From an uncultured Azohydromonas sp. (GTDB taxonomy: Bacteria; Pseudomonadota; Gammaproteobacteria; Burkholderiales; Burkholderiaceae_C), in assembly GCF_937926365.1 (NCBI RefSeq), contig NZ_CALAOH010000021.1, forward strand, positions 45,781-109,780: 64,000 nucleotides of DNA, written 5' to 3'. A model generated the notes under the pieces. It saw only the letters and a program-made list of their open reading frames with translations, did not search any database and was not told where the DNA came from. This document shows, in pieces, positions 33,947-43,947 of this stretch. Both the position numbers and the translations under genes were made by a program. The first letter of the stretch is position 1. Each line of letters starts with the position of its first letter.

Positions 33947-34594
33947 TCAGGCCGGCGCGGCCTGGGCCAGCAGCTTCTTGATGTCGTCGGCCAGCGCCTG
34001 CGCGCCGCCGGCGCCGTAGCGGCTGAACAGGCGCACGCGGCCCTGGGTGTCGTAGATGTAGCTGCCGGCGGTGTGGTCCAGGGTGTAGGCGTCGTCGGTC
34101 TTGCCCGGCACCTTCATGTAGAAGACCTTGAACTCGCGCGCCACGGCCTTGAGCTGCTCCGGCGAGGGCCGCAGCGCGACGAAGCCGGCGTCGAAGTTGT
34201 TCACATACGCGCGCAGCATCTCCGGTGTGTCGCGCTCGGGGTCGAGCGTGACAAAGATGCCCTGCACGCGCTCGCCGTCGGCGCCCAGCGAGCGCTTGAC
34301 CTCCGCCAGCTCGGCCAGCGTGGTCGGGCACACGTCGGGACAGTGCGTGTAGCCGAAGAACACCACGGCGACCTTGCCCTTGAAGTCGGAGAGCTTGCGC
34401 ATCTGGCCCTGCACGTCGGGCAGCTCCAGCTTGCCCGCGTAGTCGGCGCCGGTGATGTCCACGGCGTGGAAGGTGGAGACGGTGGCCTTGGGCGCGTCAG
34501 CGTCGCCGGCGCGGTTGCAGCCGGCCAGGGCCAGCAACGCCGCGGAGGCGCCGGCCAGGGCCAGGGCACGGCGGGAGATCAGTACGGAATCCAT
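33947..34594 (-). CDS. SCO1/SenC copper chaperone for cytochrome oxidase
   Basis: 215 residues. A lipobox (LALAGC, Cys26) makes it a lipoprotein anchored at the periplasmic face. The thioredoxin fold has the copper ligands Cys85 and Cys89 in THCPDVCP and the third ligand His174 in [12 protein letters not shown] proteins deliver copper to the CuA site of CtaC and keep its cysteines reduced. It is the last gene of the minus-strand oxidase set and overlaps ctaB by 16 bases. Confidence 0.93.
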   Translation of the reverse strand: MDSVLISRRALALAGASAALLALAGCNRAGDADAPKATVSTFHAVDITGADYAGKLELPDVQGQMRKLSDFKGKVAVVFFGYTHCPDVCPTTLAELAEVKRSLGADGERVQGIFVTLDPERDTPEMLRAYVNNFDAGFVALRPSPEQLKAVAREFKVFYMKVPGKTDDAYTLDHTAGSYIYDTQGRVRLFSRYGAGGAQALADDIKKLLAQAAPA

Positions 34595-35544
34595 GGGCTC
34601 AGGTAGTGGTCCAGCAGCAGCGCCGCGAACAGCAGCGACAGGTAGAGGATGGAGAAGCGGAAGGTCTTGCGCGCCTGCGCGTCACTGTAGACCCGCCACA
34701 GCTTCCAGGCGTGGGCGATGAACAGGCCGCCCAGCACCAGCGCCGACGCCAGATAAAGCAGCCCGCTCATGCCGTAGATCCAGGGCAGCAGCGTGGCCGC
34801 CAGCAGCACCAGGCTGTAGAGCAGCACCTGCAGCCGCGTGAACTCCGAGCCGTGCGTCACCGGCAGCATCGGCAGCCCGGCGCGGCGGTAGTCCTCGGTG
34901 CGGTACAGCGCCAGGGCCCAGAAGTGCGGCGGTGTCCACAGGAAGATGATCAGGCACAGCATCAGTGCCTCGGGCCCAACCTCGCCGCGCACCGCGGCCC
35001 AGCCCAGCACCGGCGGCATGGCGCCGGAGGCGCCACCGATGACGATATTCTGCGGCGTCAGCGGCTTGAGCACCACGGTGTAGATCACGGCGTAGCCGAC
35101 GAAGGTGGCGAAGGTCAGGACCATCGTCAGCGGGTTGACGAAGGCCCACAGCAGCGCGCTGCCCAGGGCGCACAGCAGTGCGGAAAAGAGCAGCGTCTGC
35201 CCGTTACCGAGCTGTCCGCGCGCGGTGGGGCGCCAGGCGGTGCGCGACATGCGGGCGTCGATGTGCTGCTCCACCACGCAGTTGAAGGCGGCGGCAGCCG
35301 CGGCCACCAGCCAGATGCCGGCGGTGGCCGCCACCACCGTGGCCGGTGGCGGCAGCCCGGGCGTGGCCAGCAGCATGCCGATCAGCGCGCAGAAGACGAT
35401 GAGCTGCACCACCCGCGGCTTCGTGAGGGCGTAGAACTGGCGCCAGATCGGGATGTGGATCTGGGAAGCCGGCCGGGGGACGGGGGGCGCGGCGGCGGCG
35501 GGCGCGGGCGGGGTCACGGAGGAATGGGTGGCGGTTTGGGTCAT
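34579..35544 (-). CDS. ctaB: Protoheme IX farnesyltransferase (heme O synthase)
   Basis: 321 residues, UbiA superfamily. After a 30-residue Pro/Ala-rich start, [19 protein letters not shown] begins the first helix, followed by the prenyl-diphosphate site [20 protein letters not shown] (the N-x3-E-x2-D-x3-M-x-RT form) and a second loop around [16 protein letters not shown]. About nine helices. It farnesylates heme B to heme O, which CtaA then oxidises. It overlaps ctaA (ATGA) and the SCO gene. Confidence 0.95.
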   Translation of the reverse strand: MTQTATHSSVTPPAPAAAAPPVPRPASQIHIPIWRQFYALTKPRVVQLIVFCALIGMLLATPGLPPPATVVAATAGIWLVAAAAAAFNCVVEQHIDARMSRTAWRPTARGQLGNGQTLLFSALLCALGSALLWAFVNPLTMVLTFATFVGYAVIYTVVLKPLTPQNIVIGGASGAMPPVLGWAAVRGEVGPEALMLCLIIFLWTPPHFWALALYRTEDYRRAGLPMLPVTHGSEFTRLQVLLYSLVLLAATLLPWIYGMSGLLYLASALVLGGLFIAHAWKLWRVYSDAQARKTFRFSILYLSLLFAALLLDHYLSPWIPY

Positions 35545-36716
35545 GGGTATCTCGCTCCGGGCACCAGATCGGGATGCGCCGTGGGCTGCGAGGGAGCTCG
35601 CGCACGCACGCTCTGGTGGGCGCGCATGAGCATCAGGCTCAGGATCACGGTCAGCGCGGCGGCGCCGCCGGTGTGGGCCACGGCCGCCACCAGCGGCCAG
35701 CCCAGCACCACGTTGGACACGCCGCTGCCCAGCTGCCACGCCCCCACGGCGAGCAACGCGCAGGCCCAGCGGCGGGCTTGGGGATCGGCCAGACGCCACA
35801 GCCGCCAGGCCGCCAGCGCCAGCGCCGCGAGCAGCACCAGCGCCATGAGCCGGTGCGTGAAGTGGATGGCCGTCAGCGCCGCGAAGGGCAGGAAGTCGCC
35901 CTCGCCCGTGCTGCCCAGCGCGCGCTGCAGGGTGAAACCGTGCTCGAAATCCATCTCGGGCCACCAGCGGCCCTGGCAGGTGGGGAAGTCGCCACAGGCC
36001 AGCACCGCGTAATTGGTGCTGACCCAGCCGCCCAGCGCGATCTGCGCCAGCGCCAGTGCGGCCAGCGCCCACAGCCCACGCCGCAGCCCCGGCGTCAGTG
36101 CCAGCGGCCGGCTGCCAGGACCGGTGAAGGCCTGGGACTGCGCCGCCAGCAACGCCAGCAGCCCCAGACCGCCGAGCAGGTGCGCGGTAACGATGGCCGG
36201 ATACAGCTTCAAGGTCACCGTCAGCGCGCCGAAGGCACCCTGCAGGCAGACCCACACCAGCGTGGCGCTGGCCCACCAGGGCGAGATCAGCCCCGGCGTG
36301 CCGCGGCGGTGTTGCCGCCAGGTCGCGACCGCCAGCACCGTGATGAGCACGCCCACGGCGGTGGCGAGGTAGCGGTGCAGCATCTCGATCCAGGCCTTGG
36401 CATGCGTCACCGGCCCGTCGGGCAGCACCGCCTGCGCGGCGGCGATGTGGTGCTGCGCGCCCAGCGGGCTGGCGCTGCCGTAGCAGCCGGGCCAGTCCGG
36501 GCAGCCCAGGCCCGAGTCGGTGAGCCGGGTGAAGGCGCCGAAGAGCACGAGGTCGAGGCACAGGAACAGCGTCAGCGCGGTGAGCCCGCGCAGCCGGGCC
36601 GCCGCGCCGCGGTGGCGCAGCGCCACCCAGGCCAGCGGCGCCAATGCCAGCGCAATGCCCAGCAACGCCAGATGCAGCAGCGGCGCGAGGTCGTAGGACG
36701 TGGTGGCCGTGTCCAT
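35541..36716 (-). CDS. ctaA: Heme A synthase (COX15/CtaA)
   Basis: 391 residues with eight hydrophobic helices. The signature [18 protein letters not shown] near residue 65, with its Cys pair, [16 protein letters not shown] and [14 protein letters not shown] supply the heme-ligand histidines. It converts heme O to heme A at the inner membrane for the aa3 oxidase. Overlaps ctaB by four bases and lies six bases after the small SCO-like gene. Confidence 0.95.
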   Translation of the reverse strand: MDTATTSYDLAPLLHLALLGIALALAPLAWVALRHRGAAARLRGLTALTLFLCLDLVLFGAFTRLTDSGLGCPDWPGCYGSASPLGAQHHIAAAQAVLPDGPVTHAKAWIEMLHRYLATAVGVLITVLAVATWRQHRRGTPGLISPWWASATLVWVCLQGAFGALTVTLKLYPAIVTAHLLGGLGLLALLAAQSQAFTGPGSRPLALTPGLRRGLWALAALALAQIALGGWVSTNYAVLACGDFPTCQGRWWPEMDFEHGFTLQRALGSTGEGDFLPFAALTAIHFTHRLMALVLLAALALAAWRLWRLADPQARRWACALLAVGAWQLGSGVSNVVLGWPLVAAVAHTGGAAALTVILSLMLMRAHQSVRARAPSQPTAHPDLVPGARYP

Positions 36717-36722
36717 GGTGTT

Positions 36723-37421
36723 TCAGCGGCCCTCGCGGTCCCAGCTGGCCGAGGCGCGCAGCAACCGCTCCAGGTCGCGCTTGAGACGGGATGGGTCGGG
36801 ACGCACCGGGGCGCGCATCATCCACTGCCCCATCGGATCGACGATGTAAAGATGCGAGGACAACGACTCGCCCGGCGCAGGCTGCAGCCACTGAGCTACC
36901 TGTGCGGGGTCGGCGCGCAGGATCTGCGCCGCGCCGGCGTCCAGCACCGCCTTCTGCAGCGCGGCCGGGGGCATCTGGTCGTCGGTGACCAGCCACAGCT
37001 TGTCGATGCGCTCGCGCTCGCGGCCGGTCATCTCGCGCAGCTGGCGCTGCAGGTACAGCAGCTTCTCGCAGTCGGCGTCGCAATCGCCGCTGCCCGTGAC
37101 CACCAGCAGCCACTGGCCCTTGAGCGAAGCGGCCGGAACTTGCTGGCCCTCCAGCGTGCGCAGCGCCAGCGGCGGCAGCTCGTGCGGCGGATCGATCAGC
37201 GTGGCGTAGTTGCTGCGGCCCTCGGGGCGGATCACGAAGTAGGTGAAGTACGAGGCCAGCACGGGCGAGGCGCACGCCAGCAGCACCAGCAGCATCTTGA
37301 GGCGTCCGCTGCGGGTGCGCCGCGCCTGCGCGTCGAGCTCGGGACGGGGCATCGAGTGCACCGTCAGGCTCAGCGGCTCAGGCGGCGCGCCGGCGGGGGC
37401 GGAGGAGTTGGAACCAGACAT
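36723..37421 (-). CDS. Membrane-anchored SCO-like protein of the oxidase cluster
   Basis: 232 residues. One membrane helix (residues ~44-66) is followed by a periplasmic thioredoxin-like domain with a C-x3-C motif in [18 protein letters not shown] (near residues 113-117), which mirrors the SCO copper motif, and a later [15 protein letters not shown] segment where SCO has its His ligand. Usually annotated only as a cytochrome-oxidase-cluster protein. It overlaps SURF1 by 44 bases. A copper or thiol role in CuA assembly is inferred from motif and position. Confidence 0.72.
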   Translation of the reverse strand: MSGSNSSAPAGAPPEPLSLTVHSMPRPELDAQARRTRSGRLKMLLVLLACASPVLASYFTYFVIRPEGRSNYATLIDPPHELPPLALRTLEGQQVPAASLKGQWLLVVTGSGDCDADCEKLLYLQRQLREMTGRERERIDKLWLVTDDQMPPAALQKAVLDAGAAQILRADPAQVAQWLQPAPGESLSSHLYIVDPMGQWMMRAPVRPDPSRLKRDLERLLRASASWDREGR

Positions 37422-38115
37422 AAAGACCCGTGATCAGCGCCGCCAGCGAAAACCACTGGACGGCATAGCCGTAGTGCTTGTGCACGTCCACGGCCGGCAA
37501 TGGCCAGTGGCGCCGCAACCCGTCGGCGGCCGGGGCCACAGCGTCGTCGAGCTGCAGCAGCGTGAGCGGACGCAAGCTCAGCTGCGTTTCGTCCGCGAAG
37601 GATTCAATCGAGAGATTTTGACGGATCACCCCCATCTCGCCGCCCTGCGGGGTGAATTCGTAGAGCCGCGCCGGCGGCCCCTCGATGCGCGCCGTGAGCG
37701 TCACCGGCTGCGCCGGCGTGGCGATGGCCGGCAGCCGGGTGCGCTCCTGCATGTCGCGCGGCACCCAGCCGCGCTGCACCAGCACGGCGCTGCCGTCGTC
37801 CAGCCGCAGCGGGGTGAGCACGAAGAAGCCGGGACGGCCGTCCATCTGCCGGTTGTCGAGGAAGACGGTGCGCTCGGGGAGCCACTGTCCCCGCACCGTG
37901 ACGCGCCGGTGCAGTTGCCCGGCCACCTGTGCCGGCGCGTGTGCCAGCGCCTGGGCAGGCAGCGGTGGCAGCGCGACGCTGCTGTCCACCGCCTGCTGCA
38001 GCGACTCCTTTTGCACCGCGCGGTCGAGCTGCCACAGTCCCAGCCGCGCCATCAGCAGCGCGCTCGCCACGGCTGCGAGCGTGATCACCAGCCACCGAGC
38101 ACGAGCGCTCAGCAT
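37378..38115 (-). CDS. SURF1 family cytochrome oxidase assembly protein
   Basis: 245 residues from the ATG at 38115 (a GTG at 38121 is alternative). Helices at both ends (ARWLVITLAAVASALL and [21 protein letters not shown]) flank a periplasmic domain with VTVRGQWLPERTVFLDNRQM and GFFVLTPLRL, the SURF1 signature. It helps insert heme A into subunit I. The C-terminal YAxQWFSLAxxL is typical. Confidence 0.92.
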   Translation of the reverse strand: MLSARARWLVITLAAVASALLMARLGLWQLDRAVQKESLQQAVDSSVALPPLPAQALAHAPAQVAGQLHRRVTVRGQWLPERTVFLDNRQMDGRPGFFVLTPLRLDDGSAVLVQRGWVPRDMQERTRLPAIATPAQPVTLTARIEGPPARLYEFTPQGGEMGVIRQNLSIESFADETQLSLRPLTLLQLDDAVAPAADGLRRHWPLPAVDVHKHYGYAVQWFSLAALITGLYVWFQLLRPRRRAA

Positions 38116-38157
38116 GGACACCGCCCGCCCGGAAGGCCGGTGCCAGAATGGCCGGCC

Positions 38158-38391
38158 ATGAAATCCATCATCGTGCTGGCGCTGCTGGCCATCGTGGGAG
38201 CCTTGGCCGGCGCCGGCGTGCTGATGCTGCGCAGAAAACCACCGCGGGCTTCACAGGCCGGTGGACCCGACAAGCGCATGGCCCGGGCGCTGGCGCTGCG
38301 CGTGGGGCTGTCGGTGGCGCTGTTCCTGTTCATTCTTTTCAGTTACTGGATGGGCTGGATCCAGCCCACCGGCATTCCGCTGAGCCGCTGA
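38158..38391 (+). CDS. Twin-transmembrane small protein (DUF2909)
   Basis: 77 residues with two membrane helices (IIVLALLAIVGALAGAGVLML and LSVALFLFILFSYWMGWI) separated by a basic loop. It sits on the plus strand inside the otherwise minus-strand oxidase cluster, between SURF1 and ctaE, as it does in many Burkholderiales. No functional motif; association with oxidase biogenesis is by neighbourhood. Divergent from SURF1 across 42 bases. Confidence 0.75.
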   Translation: MKSIIVLALLAIVGALAGAGVLMLRRKPPRASQAGGPDKRMARALALRVGLSVALFLFILFSYWMGWIQPTGIPLSR

Positions 38392-38438
38392 ACCCGGCGC
38401 TTCAGAGCGCCACGCCGGGCCAGTGGCTGTTCTTCAAT

Positions 38439-39323
38439 TCAAAGCCAGTACACCAACAGGTACAGGCCCAGCCACACCACGTCCACGAAGTGCCAGTACC
38501 AGGCCGCGCCTTCGAAGCCGAAATGGCGGTCGGGGGTGAAATGGCCCTTCATCAGCCGCAGCGTGATGAACAGCAGCATCAGCATGCCCACGAAAACATG
38601 GAAACCGTGGAAGCCGGTAAGCATGAAGAAGGTGGAGCCGAAGATGCCCGAGCTCAGCTTGAGGTTCAGATCGCGGTAGGCGTGGGCGTATTCGTAGCCC
38701 TGTACGACCAGGAAGGTTGCGCCCAACGCCACCGTGATCCACATCCAGGCAATGGCCTTGGCACGGTGCGAGGCAATGAGCGCGTGGTGCGCGATGGTCA
38801 GCGTCACACCCGAGGTCAGCAACAGCGCGGTGTTGAGCGTGGGCAGCGGCCAGGGCCCGATCGTGGAGAAGGGCTCGACGATGCCCGCTGGCGAGCCGGT
38901 GGAGCCGGGTTGGTCGGAGGGCCAGGCCGCCTTGAAATCAGGCCATAGCAGGCTGTTCTCCAAACTGCCCAGCACAGGCAGCGTGTAGTAGCGTGACCAG
39001 AACAGCGCGCCGAAGAAGGCGCCGAAGAACATCACCTCCGAGAAGATGAACCAGCTCATGCTCCAGCGGTAGGAGATGTCGATGTTGCGGCCGTAGAGCC
39101 CGCCCTCGCTCTCGCGCGCCGCGTCGCTGAACCACTGGAACATCACCACGGCCCACCACAGCAGGCCGAAGAAAAGCGAATAGGCACCCCACTGGTGGCC
39201 GTTGATCCACTGGGCCGCCCCCAGGATCACGAAGAACAGGCCGACGGCCGTCATCACCGGATGCCGTGACGGGCTCGGCACGAAGTAGTGGGGCACGCTG
39301 CCGTGGTGCGTCGCTGCGGACAT
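38439..39323 (-). CDS. ctaE: Cytochrome c oxidase subunit III
   Basis: 294 residues, seven helices. HYFVPSPSRHPVMTAVGLFF starts the protein, SEVMFFGAFFGALFW carries the conserved membrane glutamate, and FMLTGFHGFHVFVGM and WYWHFVDVVWLGLYLLVY close it. Subunit III stabilises the aa3 oxidase and its proton entry. About 40 bases after the DUF2970 gene. Confidence 0.96.
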   Translation of the reverse strand: MSAATHHGSVPHYFVPSPSRHPVMTAVGLFFVILGAAQWINGHQWGAYSLFFGLLWWAVVMFQWFSDAARESEGGLYGRNIDISYRWSMSWFIFSEVMFFGAFFGALFWSRYYTLPVLGSLENSLLWPDFKAAWPSDQPGSTGSPAGIVEPFSTIGPWPLPTLNTALLLTSGVTLTIAHHALIASHRAKAIAWMWITVALGATFLVVQGYEYAHAYRDLNLKLSSGIFGSTFFMLTGFHGFHVFVGMLMLLFITLRLMKGHFTPDRHFGFEGAAWYWHFVDVVWLGLYLLVYWL

Positions 39324-39361
39324 GGTTGCGGGTCTCCTTGAGAGGTTGCTCTTGCCGCGGG

Positions 39362-39595
39362 TCAGCCGGCCACGCCGCTGCCCACTACCCATCTCACCAG
39401 CAGCACCAGCATCGCCACGAACAGCGCTGCGGCCACGAGGCCGGCGATGATGACGTGCTGGGGCTTGAGCTGGCTGACATCCTGTTCATAGTCGCGGGCG
39501 CGGCGCACGCCGAAAAAGGACCACGCCACGGCCTTGAAGGTGCGAAGCCACGAGCCCTTGCGCGTCACGGCTTCATCGGCGCGCCGTCCGCTCAC
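39362..39595 (-). CDS. DUF2970 small membrane protein
   Basis: 77 residues from a GTG at 39595 that overlaps the ctaG stop (GTGA). WLRTFKAVAWSFFGVRRARDYEQD is the DUF2970 signature; a single helix follows (VIIAGLVAAALFVAMLVLLV). Constant member of this cluster in betaproteobacteria; presumed helper of oxidase assembly, exact role unknown. Confidence 0.78.
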   Translation of the reverse strand: MSGRRADEAVTRKGSWLRTFKAVAWSFFGVRRARDYEQDVSQLKPQHVIIAGLVAAALFVAMLVLLVRWVVGSGVAG

Positions 39596-40188
39596 GAGCG
39601 CGGCTCCGGCCGGGCCGCCGCACTCTTGCCGCTGACCTCGAAGAAGGTGTAGGACAGCGTGATGGTGGTCACGTCCTTGGGCAGCTTCGGGTCGATCACG
39701 AAAGCCACCGGCCACTGCCGCGACTCTCCGGGCGCCAGCGTGTATTCGTTGAAGCAGAAACATTCGACCTTGTTGAAGTAGGCCGTGGCCTGCTTGGGCG
39801 CGTAGCTGGGAATGGCCTGGGCCGTCATCGCGCGCGGCTGGCGGTTGCGGAACTCGTACATCACGGTGGCGAGCTCGCCCGGGTGCACCTTCAGCGTCGC
39901 CTGCGCGGGCTTAAAGTCCCAGGGCCCGCGCGCGTTGGCATCGAACTCCACCGTGATGGTGCGGCTGCGGTCCACCTGGGTATTGAGCGCATCGGCCGTG
40001 CCGCGCCCAAAACCGGCCGTCTGCCTCTCCGACAGCGACAGCACGTTGATGCCCAGTGCCTCGCAGATGTGCTTGTACAGCGGCACCAGCGCATAGCCGA
40101 AGCCGAACATCAGCACGGCTACCAGCGTGAGCTTGCCCACCATGTGCAAGTTGTCGCGGCGCAACCGGGCTTGGCGGCGGGTGTCCAT
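39592..40188 (-). CDS. ctaG: Cytochrome c oxidase assembly protein CtaG (Cox11)
   Basis: 198 residues. One N-terminal helix (VGKLTLVAVLMFGFGYALVPLY) leads to an immunoglobulin-like periplasmic domain with the copper-binding CFCF motif in FNKVECFCFNEYTLAPGE near residue 140, and the helix ends in YKHICE, whose Cys is also conserved. It inserts CuB into subunit I. Confidence 0.95.
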   Translation of the reverse strand: MDTRRQARLRRDNLHMVGKLTLVAVLMFGFGYALVPLYKHICEALGINVLSLSERQTAGFGRGTADALNTQVDRSRTITVEFDANARGPWDFKPAQATLKVHPGELATVMYEFRNRQPRAMTAQAIPSYAPKQATAYFNKVECFCFNEYTLAPGESRQWPVAFVIDPKLPKDVTTITLSYTFFEVSGKSAAARPEPRS

Positions 40189-40210
40189 GGCCCAGGGCTC
40201 CTTGGCGGCC

Positions 40211-40360
40211 TCAGGGGCCCAACAGCACGATCTTGGCGACGAAGCCCAGCGCGAAGGCCGCGGCCACGGAGGCCAGGATCAGCGCCAGGCGCAGGTTGCC
40301 GCGCCGGCGCTGCGCCTGGTCGTCGTCGCGCGGTGGCATCGTCACGGCCTGCGGCTCCAT
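40211..40360 (-). CDS. Cytochrome oxidase small assembly protein
   Basis: 49 residues: a charged N-terminal half (PRDDDQAQRRRGNLR) and one membrane helix (LALILASVAAAFALGFVAKIVLL). It lies five bases after ctaD and 22 before ctaG, the standard position of this short protein in Burkholderiales. Too short for further inference. Confidence 0.72.
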   Translation of the reverse strand: MEPQAVTMPPRDDDQAQRRRGNLRLALILASVAAAFALGFVAKIVLLGP

Positions 40361-40365
40361 AGCGT

Positions 40366-41982
40366 TCAGCCCACCACGCGCGTGGCCGTGGCGTCGAGCT
40401 GCGGCGGCGTCTCGAAGGTGTGGAAGGGCGCCGGCGAAGGCACTTCCCACTCCAGCCCCTCGGCGCCGTCCCACGGACGTTGCGGCGCGGGCTGGCCCTG
40501 GCCGCGCATCATCGGCAACACCACGAACACGAAGAAGTACACCTGCATCAGCCCGAAGCCGAAGGCGCCGACGGAGGCGAGCGCATTGAAGTCGGCAAAC
40601 TGCATCGGGTAGTCGGCATAGCGGCGCGGCATGCCCGCCAAGCCAAGGAAGTGCATGGGGAAGAAGGTGACGTTGAAGAAGATCAGCGAGCCCCAGAAGT
40701 GGATCTTGCCCCGCGTCTCCGAGTACATCGTGCCGGTCCACTTCGGGCCCCAGTAGTACACGCCCGCGAACAGCGCGAAGAGGGACCCCGCCACCAGCAC
40801 GTAGTGGAAGTGCGCCACCACGTAGTAGGTGTCCTGCAGTTGGATATCCACCGGTGCCATGGACAGGATCAGCCCGGTGAAGCCGCCCATGGAGAACACG
40901 AAGATGAAGCCCACCGCGAACAGCATGGGCGTCTCGAAGGTCATGGAGCCGCGCCACATGGTGGCAACCCAGTTGAACACCTTCACGCCCGTCGGGATGG
41001 CGATCAGCATCGTGGCGTACATGAAGAACAGTTGCCCTGTCACCGGCATGCCGGTGGTGAACATGTGGTGCGCCCAGACGATGAAGGACAGGATCGCAAT
41101 CGAGGCGGTGGCGTACACCATGGAGGTGTAGCCGAAGAGCTTCTTGCGGGCAAAGGCCGGCACGATCTGGCTGATGATGCCGAAGGCCGGCAGGATCATG
41201 ATGTAGACCTCGGGATGCCCGAAGAACCAGAAGATGTGCTGGTACATCACCGGGTCGCCGCCACCGCCGGGCTGGAAGAAGCTGGTGCCGAAGTGGCGGT
41301 CGGTAAGCGTCATCGTGATCGCGCCGGCGAGCACCGGCATCACGGCGATGAGCAGGTACGCGGTGATGAGCCAGGTCCAGCAGAACAGCGGCATCTTCAT
41401 CAGCGTCATGCCTGGCGCGCGCATGTTCAGGATCGTGACGATGATGTTGATGGAGCCCATGATGGAGCTCGCGCCCAGGATGTGCATCGCGAAGATGCCC
41501 GCGTCCATGGACGGGCCCATCTGCAGCGTCAGCGGCGCATAGAGCGTCCAGCCCGCCGCCGGCGCGCCACCGGGCATGAAGAACGACGACACCAGCATCA
41601 CCGCCGCGGGCACCATCAGCCAGAAGCTGAAGTTGTTCATGCGCGCGAAGGCCATGTCCGGTGCACCGATCTGCAGCGGGATCATCCAGTTCGCGAAGCC
41701 CACGAAGGCCGGCATGATCGCGCCGAACACCATGATCAGCCCGTGCATCGTGGTGAACTGGTTGAACAGCTGCGGATTGACGAACTGCAGCCCGGGCTGG
41801 AACAGCTCCAGCCGGATCAGCAGCGCCAGGATCCCGCCCACCATGAGCATGGTGAAGCTGAACAGCAGGTACAGCGTGCCGATGTCCTTGTGGTTCGTGG
41901 CGAACAGCCAGCGCCGCCAGCCGTGCGGATGATCGTGGTGCTCGTCGTGGGTGGCGCCGTGGTGGGGCAGAACTGCGCTCAT
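40366..41982 (-). CDS. ctaD: Cytochrome c oxidase subunit I (aa3 type)
   Basis: 538 residues, twelve helices. [15 protein letters not shown] holds a low-spin heme a ligand His, [17 protein letters not shown] the CuB-His/Tyr crosslink pair, [11 protein letters not shown] the two further CuB His, and [18 protein letters not shown] the heme a and a3 ligands. All catalytic residues present; contains the heme-copper centre that reduces oxygen and pumps protons. Confidence 0.98.
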   Translation of the reverse strand: MSAVLPHHGATHDEHHDHPHGWRRWLFATNHKDIGTLYLLFSFTMLMVGGILALLIRLELFQPGLQFVNPQLFNQFTTMHGLIMVFGAIMPAFVGFANWMIPLQIGAPDMAFARMNNFSFWLMVPAAVMLVSSFFMPGGAPAAGWTLYAPLTLQMGPSMDAGIFAMHILGASSIMGSINIIVTILNMRAPGMTLMKMPLFCWTWLITAYLLIAVMPVLAGAITMTLTDRHFGTSFFQPGGGGDPVMYQHIFWFFGHPEVYIMILPAFGIISQIVPAFARKKLFGYTSMVYATASIAILSFIVWAHHMFTTGMPVTGQLFFMYATMLIAIPTGVKVFNWVATMWRGSMTFETPMLFAVGFIFVFSMGGFTGLILSMAPVDIQLQDTYYVVAHFHYVLVAGSLFALFAGVYYWGPKWTGTMYSETRGKIHFWGSLIFFNVTFFPMHFLGLAGMPRRYADYPMQFADFNALASVGAFGFGLMQVYFFVFVVLPMMRGQGQPAPQRPWDGAEGLEWEVPSPAPFHTFETPPQLDATATRVVG

Positions 41983-42014
41983 GGGAGGCTTTTCCTTTCA
42001 GGCGACGGCGCGGG

Positions 42015-43184
42015 TCACTTGCGGGCCGCCACGATCTCGGCGGGCTGCACGGTCTGGCCGGTGTGGTTGGACCACGAGTTCTTGGTGTAGGTGATGACGG
42101 CAGCGATCTCGGTGTCGGAGAGCTGCTTCCATGCGGGCATGCCATTGGGCAGGCCGTTGAGCACTACCGCGACCTGCTTGCTCTTGTCCGCGTCGTTGAC
42201 CACGGGCGAGCCGTCCAGCGCCTTGATCGGGCCCGCGCCCTTGCCATCGGGGCGGTGGCACGCGGCGCAGTTGGCGGCGTAAACCTTCTCGCCACGGGCG
42301 ATCAGGTCGGTCTGCGTCCAGACCTTGGCCGGGTCGTCGGCCGCCGCGGCCATCTTTTTCTGCTGCTCGGCCACCCAGGCGCTGTAATCGGCCTGCGACA
42401 GCACCTTGACGTGGATCGGCATGTACGCGTGCTCCTTGCCGCAGAGCTCGGCGCACTGGCCATAGAAGTCGCCGGTCTTGTCGGCACGGAACCAGGTGTC
42501 GCGCACGAAGCCCGGGATGGCGTCCTGCTTGACGCCGAAGGCCGGGATCATCCAGGCATGAATGACGTCGCTGGCGGTGGTGACGATGCGGATCTTCTTG
42601 TCCACCGGCACCACCAGCGGGTTGTCGACCTTGAGCAGATAGTCGTCGCCCTGCGGCTTGCCGGCATCGGACATCTGGCGGTGCGTCACGTCCAGCGTGG
42701 AGAGGAAGTTGATGCCCTGCCCTTCGCCGTTGAGATAGTCGTAGCCCCACTTCCACTGGTAGCCGGTGGCCTTGATGGTGAGGTCGGCGTTGGTGGTGTC
42801 CTTCATCGCCACCACGGCCTTGGTGGCCGGCAGCGCCATGCCGATGACGATGAGGAAGGGCACGATGGTCCAGGCCACCTCCACCGCCGTGCTCTCGTGG
42901 AAGTTGGCCGCCTTGGCGCCGCGCGAACGCCGGTGCTTGAGGATGGAATAGAACATCACGCCGAACACGGCCACGAAGATGACCGTGCAGATGACCAGCA
43001 TGAAGTTGTGCAGCCAGTACAGCTCGGCGGCGATGGCCGTGGCTGCCGGGTGCAGGTTGGTCTGGTTGACCGCCGGGCCGCCGGGCAGGTCATTGACCGC
43101 CATCGCAGCCTGGGCGGCCGGCAGCATGCCCAGGCCCAGTGCAGCGCGGGCGAGGCGACTCGTGAGCGTCCTGTTCTTTCCCAT
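42015..43184 (-). CDS. ctaC: Cytochrome c oxidase subunit II fused to a cytochrome c domain
   Basis: 389 residues. A signal peptide (1-27) and two helices (~55-82 and ~100-125) are followed by the cupredoxin domain with CuA ligands His209, Cys244, Cys248, His252 and Met255. A C-terminal cytochrome c domain has CAACH at residues 306-310 and an axial Met in GLPNGMPAWK. The fused heme c makes this a caa3-like oxidase that can take electrons directly from small carriers. First structural gene of the cluster, six bases after the DUF2244 gene. Confidence 0.97.
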   Translation of the reverse strand: MGKNRTLTSRLARAALGLGMLPAAQAAMAVNDLPGGPAVNQTNLHPAATAIAAELYWLHNFMLVICTVIFVAVFGVMFYSILKHRRSRGAKAANFHESTAVEVAWTIVPFLIVIGMALPATKAVVAMKDTTNADLTIKATGYQWKWGYDYLNGEGQGINFLSTLDVTHRQMSDAGKPQGDDYLLKVDNPLVVPVDKKIRIVTTASDVIHAWMIPAFGVKQDAIPGFVRDTWFRADKTGDFYGQCAELCGKEHAYMPIHVKVLSQADYSAWVAEQQKKMAAAADDPAKVWTQTDLIARGEKVYAANCAACHRPDGKGAGPIKALDGSPVVNDADKSKQVAVVLNGLPNGMPAWKQLSDTEIAAVITYTKNSWSNHTGQTVQPAEIVAARK

Positions 43185-43189
43185 GGTCC

Positions 43190-43762
43190 TCACTTGTGTT
43201 GCATTGCCGTGTTCTTGGGACTCGCCGCCGGCTGCAGCCCCACGGTGCGCAGCGCGCGCCGCAGCTCCTGCGCCAACTGCAGGCGCAGCTCCGGACGCAG
43301 GTAGCGGCCCACCCGCATCTGCCGCCCTTCGCCCGAGAGCTCTACCAGCGATCCTTGCGCCCGCGCCGGCTCCACGCGCACCCATGCGGCGCGGAACTCG
43401 GCACGCTCGGTGCGAGCGCCACAACGGTGCTCCACCACCAGGGCGCCATCCGCCAGCGTCAGCATCTCGCGGTCGGCGGCGTGTCGCGCGCACACCACCA
43501 GCGCCGTACCCAGCAGCGCCAGCTCCCCGGCCGCGAAGGCCGCCGCCATGGCCGTGCCCTGCCACCAGAGAAACAGGGTCACGCCCAGGGCCAGAGCGCC
43601 CGACAGGAACCACACCCCCAGATGACGTCGCGGCCCGAGCGCACCGTTGCGGCCCAGCACCCAGCGCAGGCCGCGGCCATCATTGATTTCGCAACCAAAA
43701 CGCCATGGGCTGCGGGCGGGCGGCATAGGCCAGGGGGGGCTCGGAGCGACGGTCGCGGTCAT
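43190..43762 (-). CDS. DUF2244 membrane protein
   Basis: 190 residues. Two hydrophobic helices (HLGVWFLSGALALGVTLFLWW and AFAAGELALLGTALVVCA) sit centrally, with soluble ends rich in Arg. DUF2244 proteins lead cox operons in many proteobacteria; role unknown. Six bases before ctaC, so probably first in the transcript. The 185 bases upstream (43763-43947) hold no gene, and I could not pin down a promoter there. Confidence 0.75.
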   Translation of the reverse strand: MTATVAPSPPWPMPPARSPWRFGCEINDGRGLRWVLGRNGALGPRRHLGVWFLSGALALGVTLFLWWQGTAMAAAFAAGELALLGTALVVCARHAADREMLTLADGALVVEHRCGARTERAEFRAAWVRVEPARAQGSLVELSGEGRQMRVGRYLRPELRLQLAQELRRALRTVGLQPAASPKNTAMQHK

Positions 43763-43947
43763 GTGGTAGCGAGGACTCGGGCCGAGACGTTGGCGTTTTT
43801 GCGCCAGGTCTGAAGCAGGTTTTGCCGATTTTGTCGTTGACGAAACGCAAATCTGACCCAGAAACCGCTGGATTCTAGGCAGACTTTGAGCGGCGTCGAA
43901 GCATCTTTGCTTGATTTCGACGCCCGGCGCAACCTTGGGAAAACCCC

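Noticed and set aside
34579..37275. A single 898-codon minus-strand frame across ctaA and ctaB
   Set aside because: Only its last 321 codons are ctaB; the rest is ctaA and its neighbour read in the wrong frame. The ATGA overlap fixes the ctaB start at 35544.
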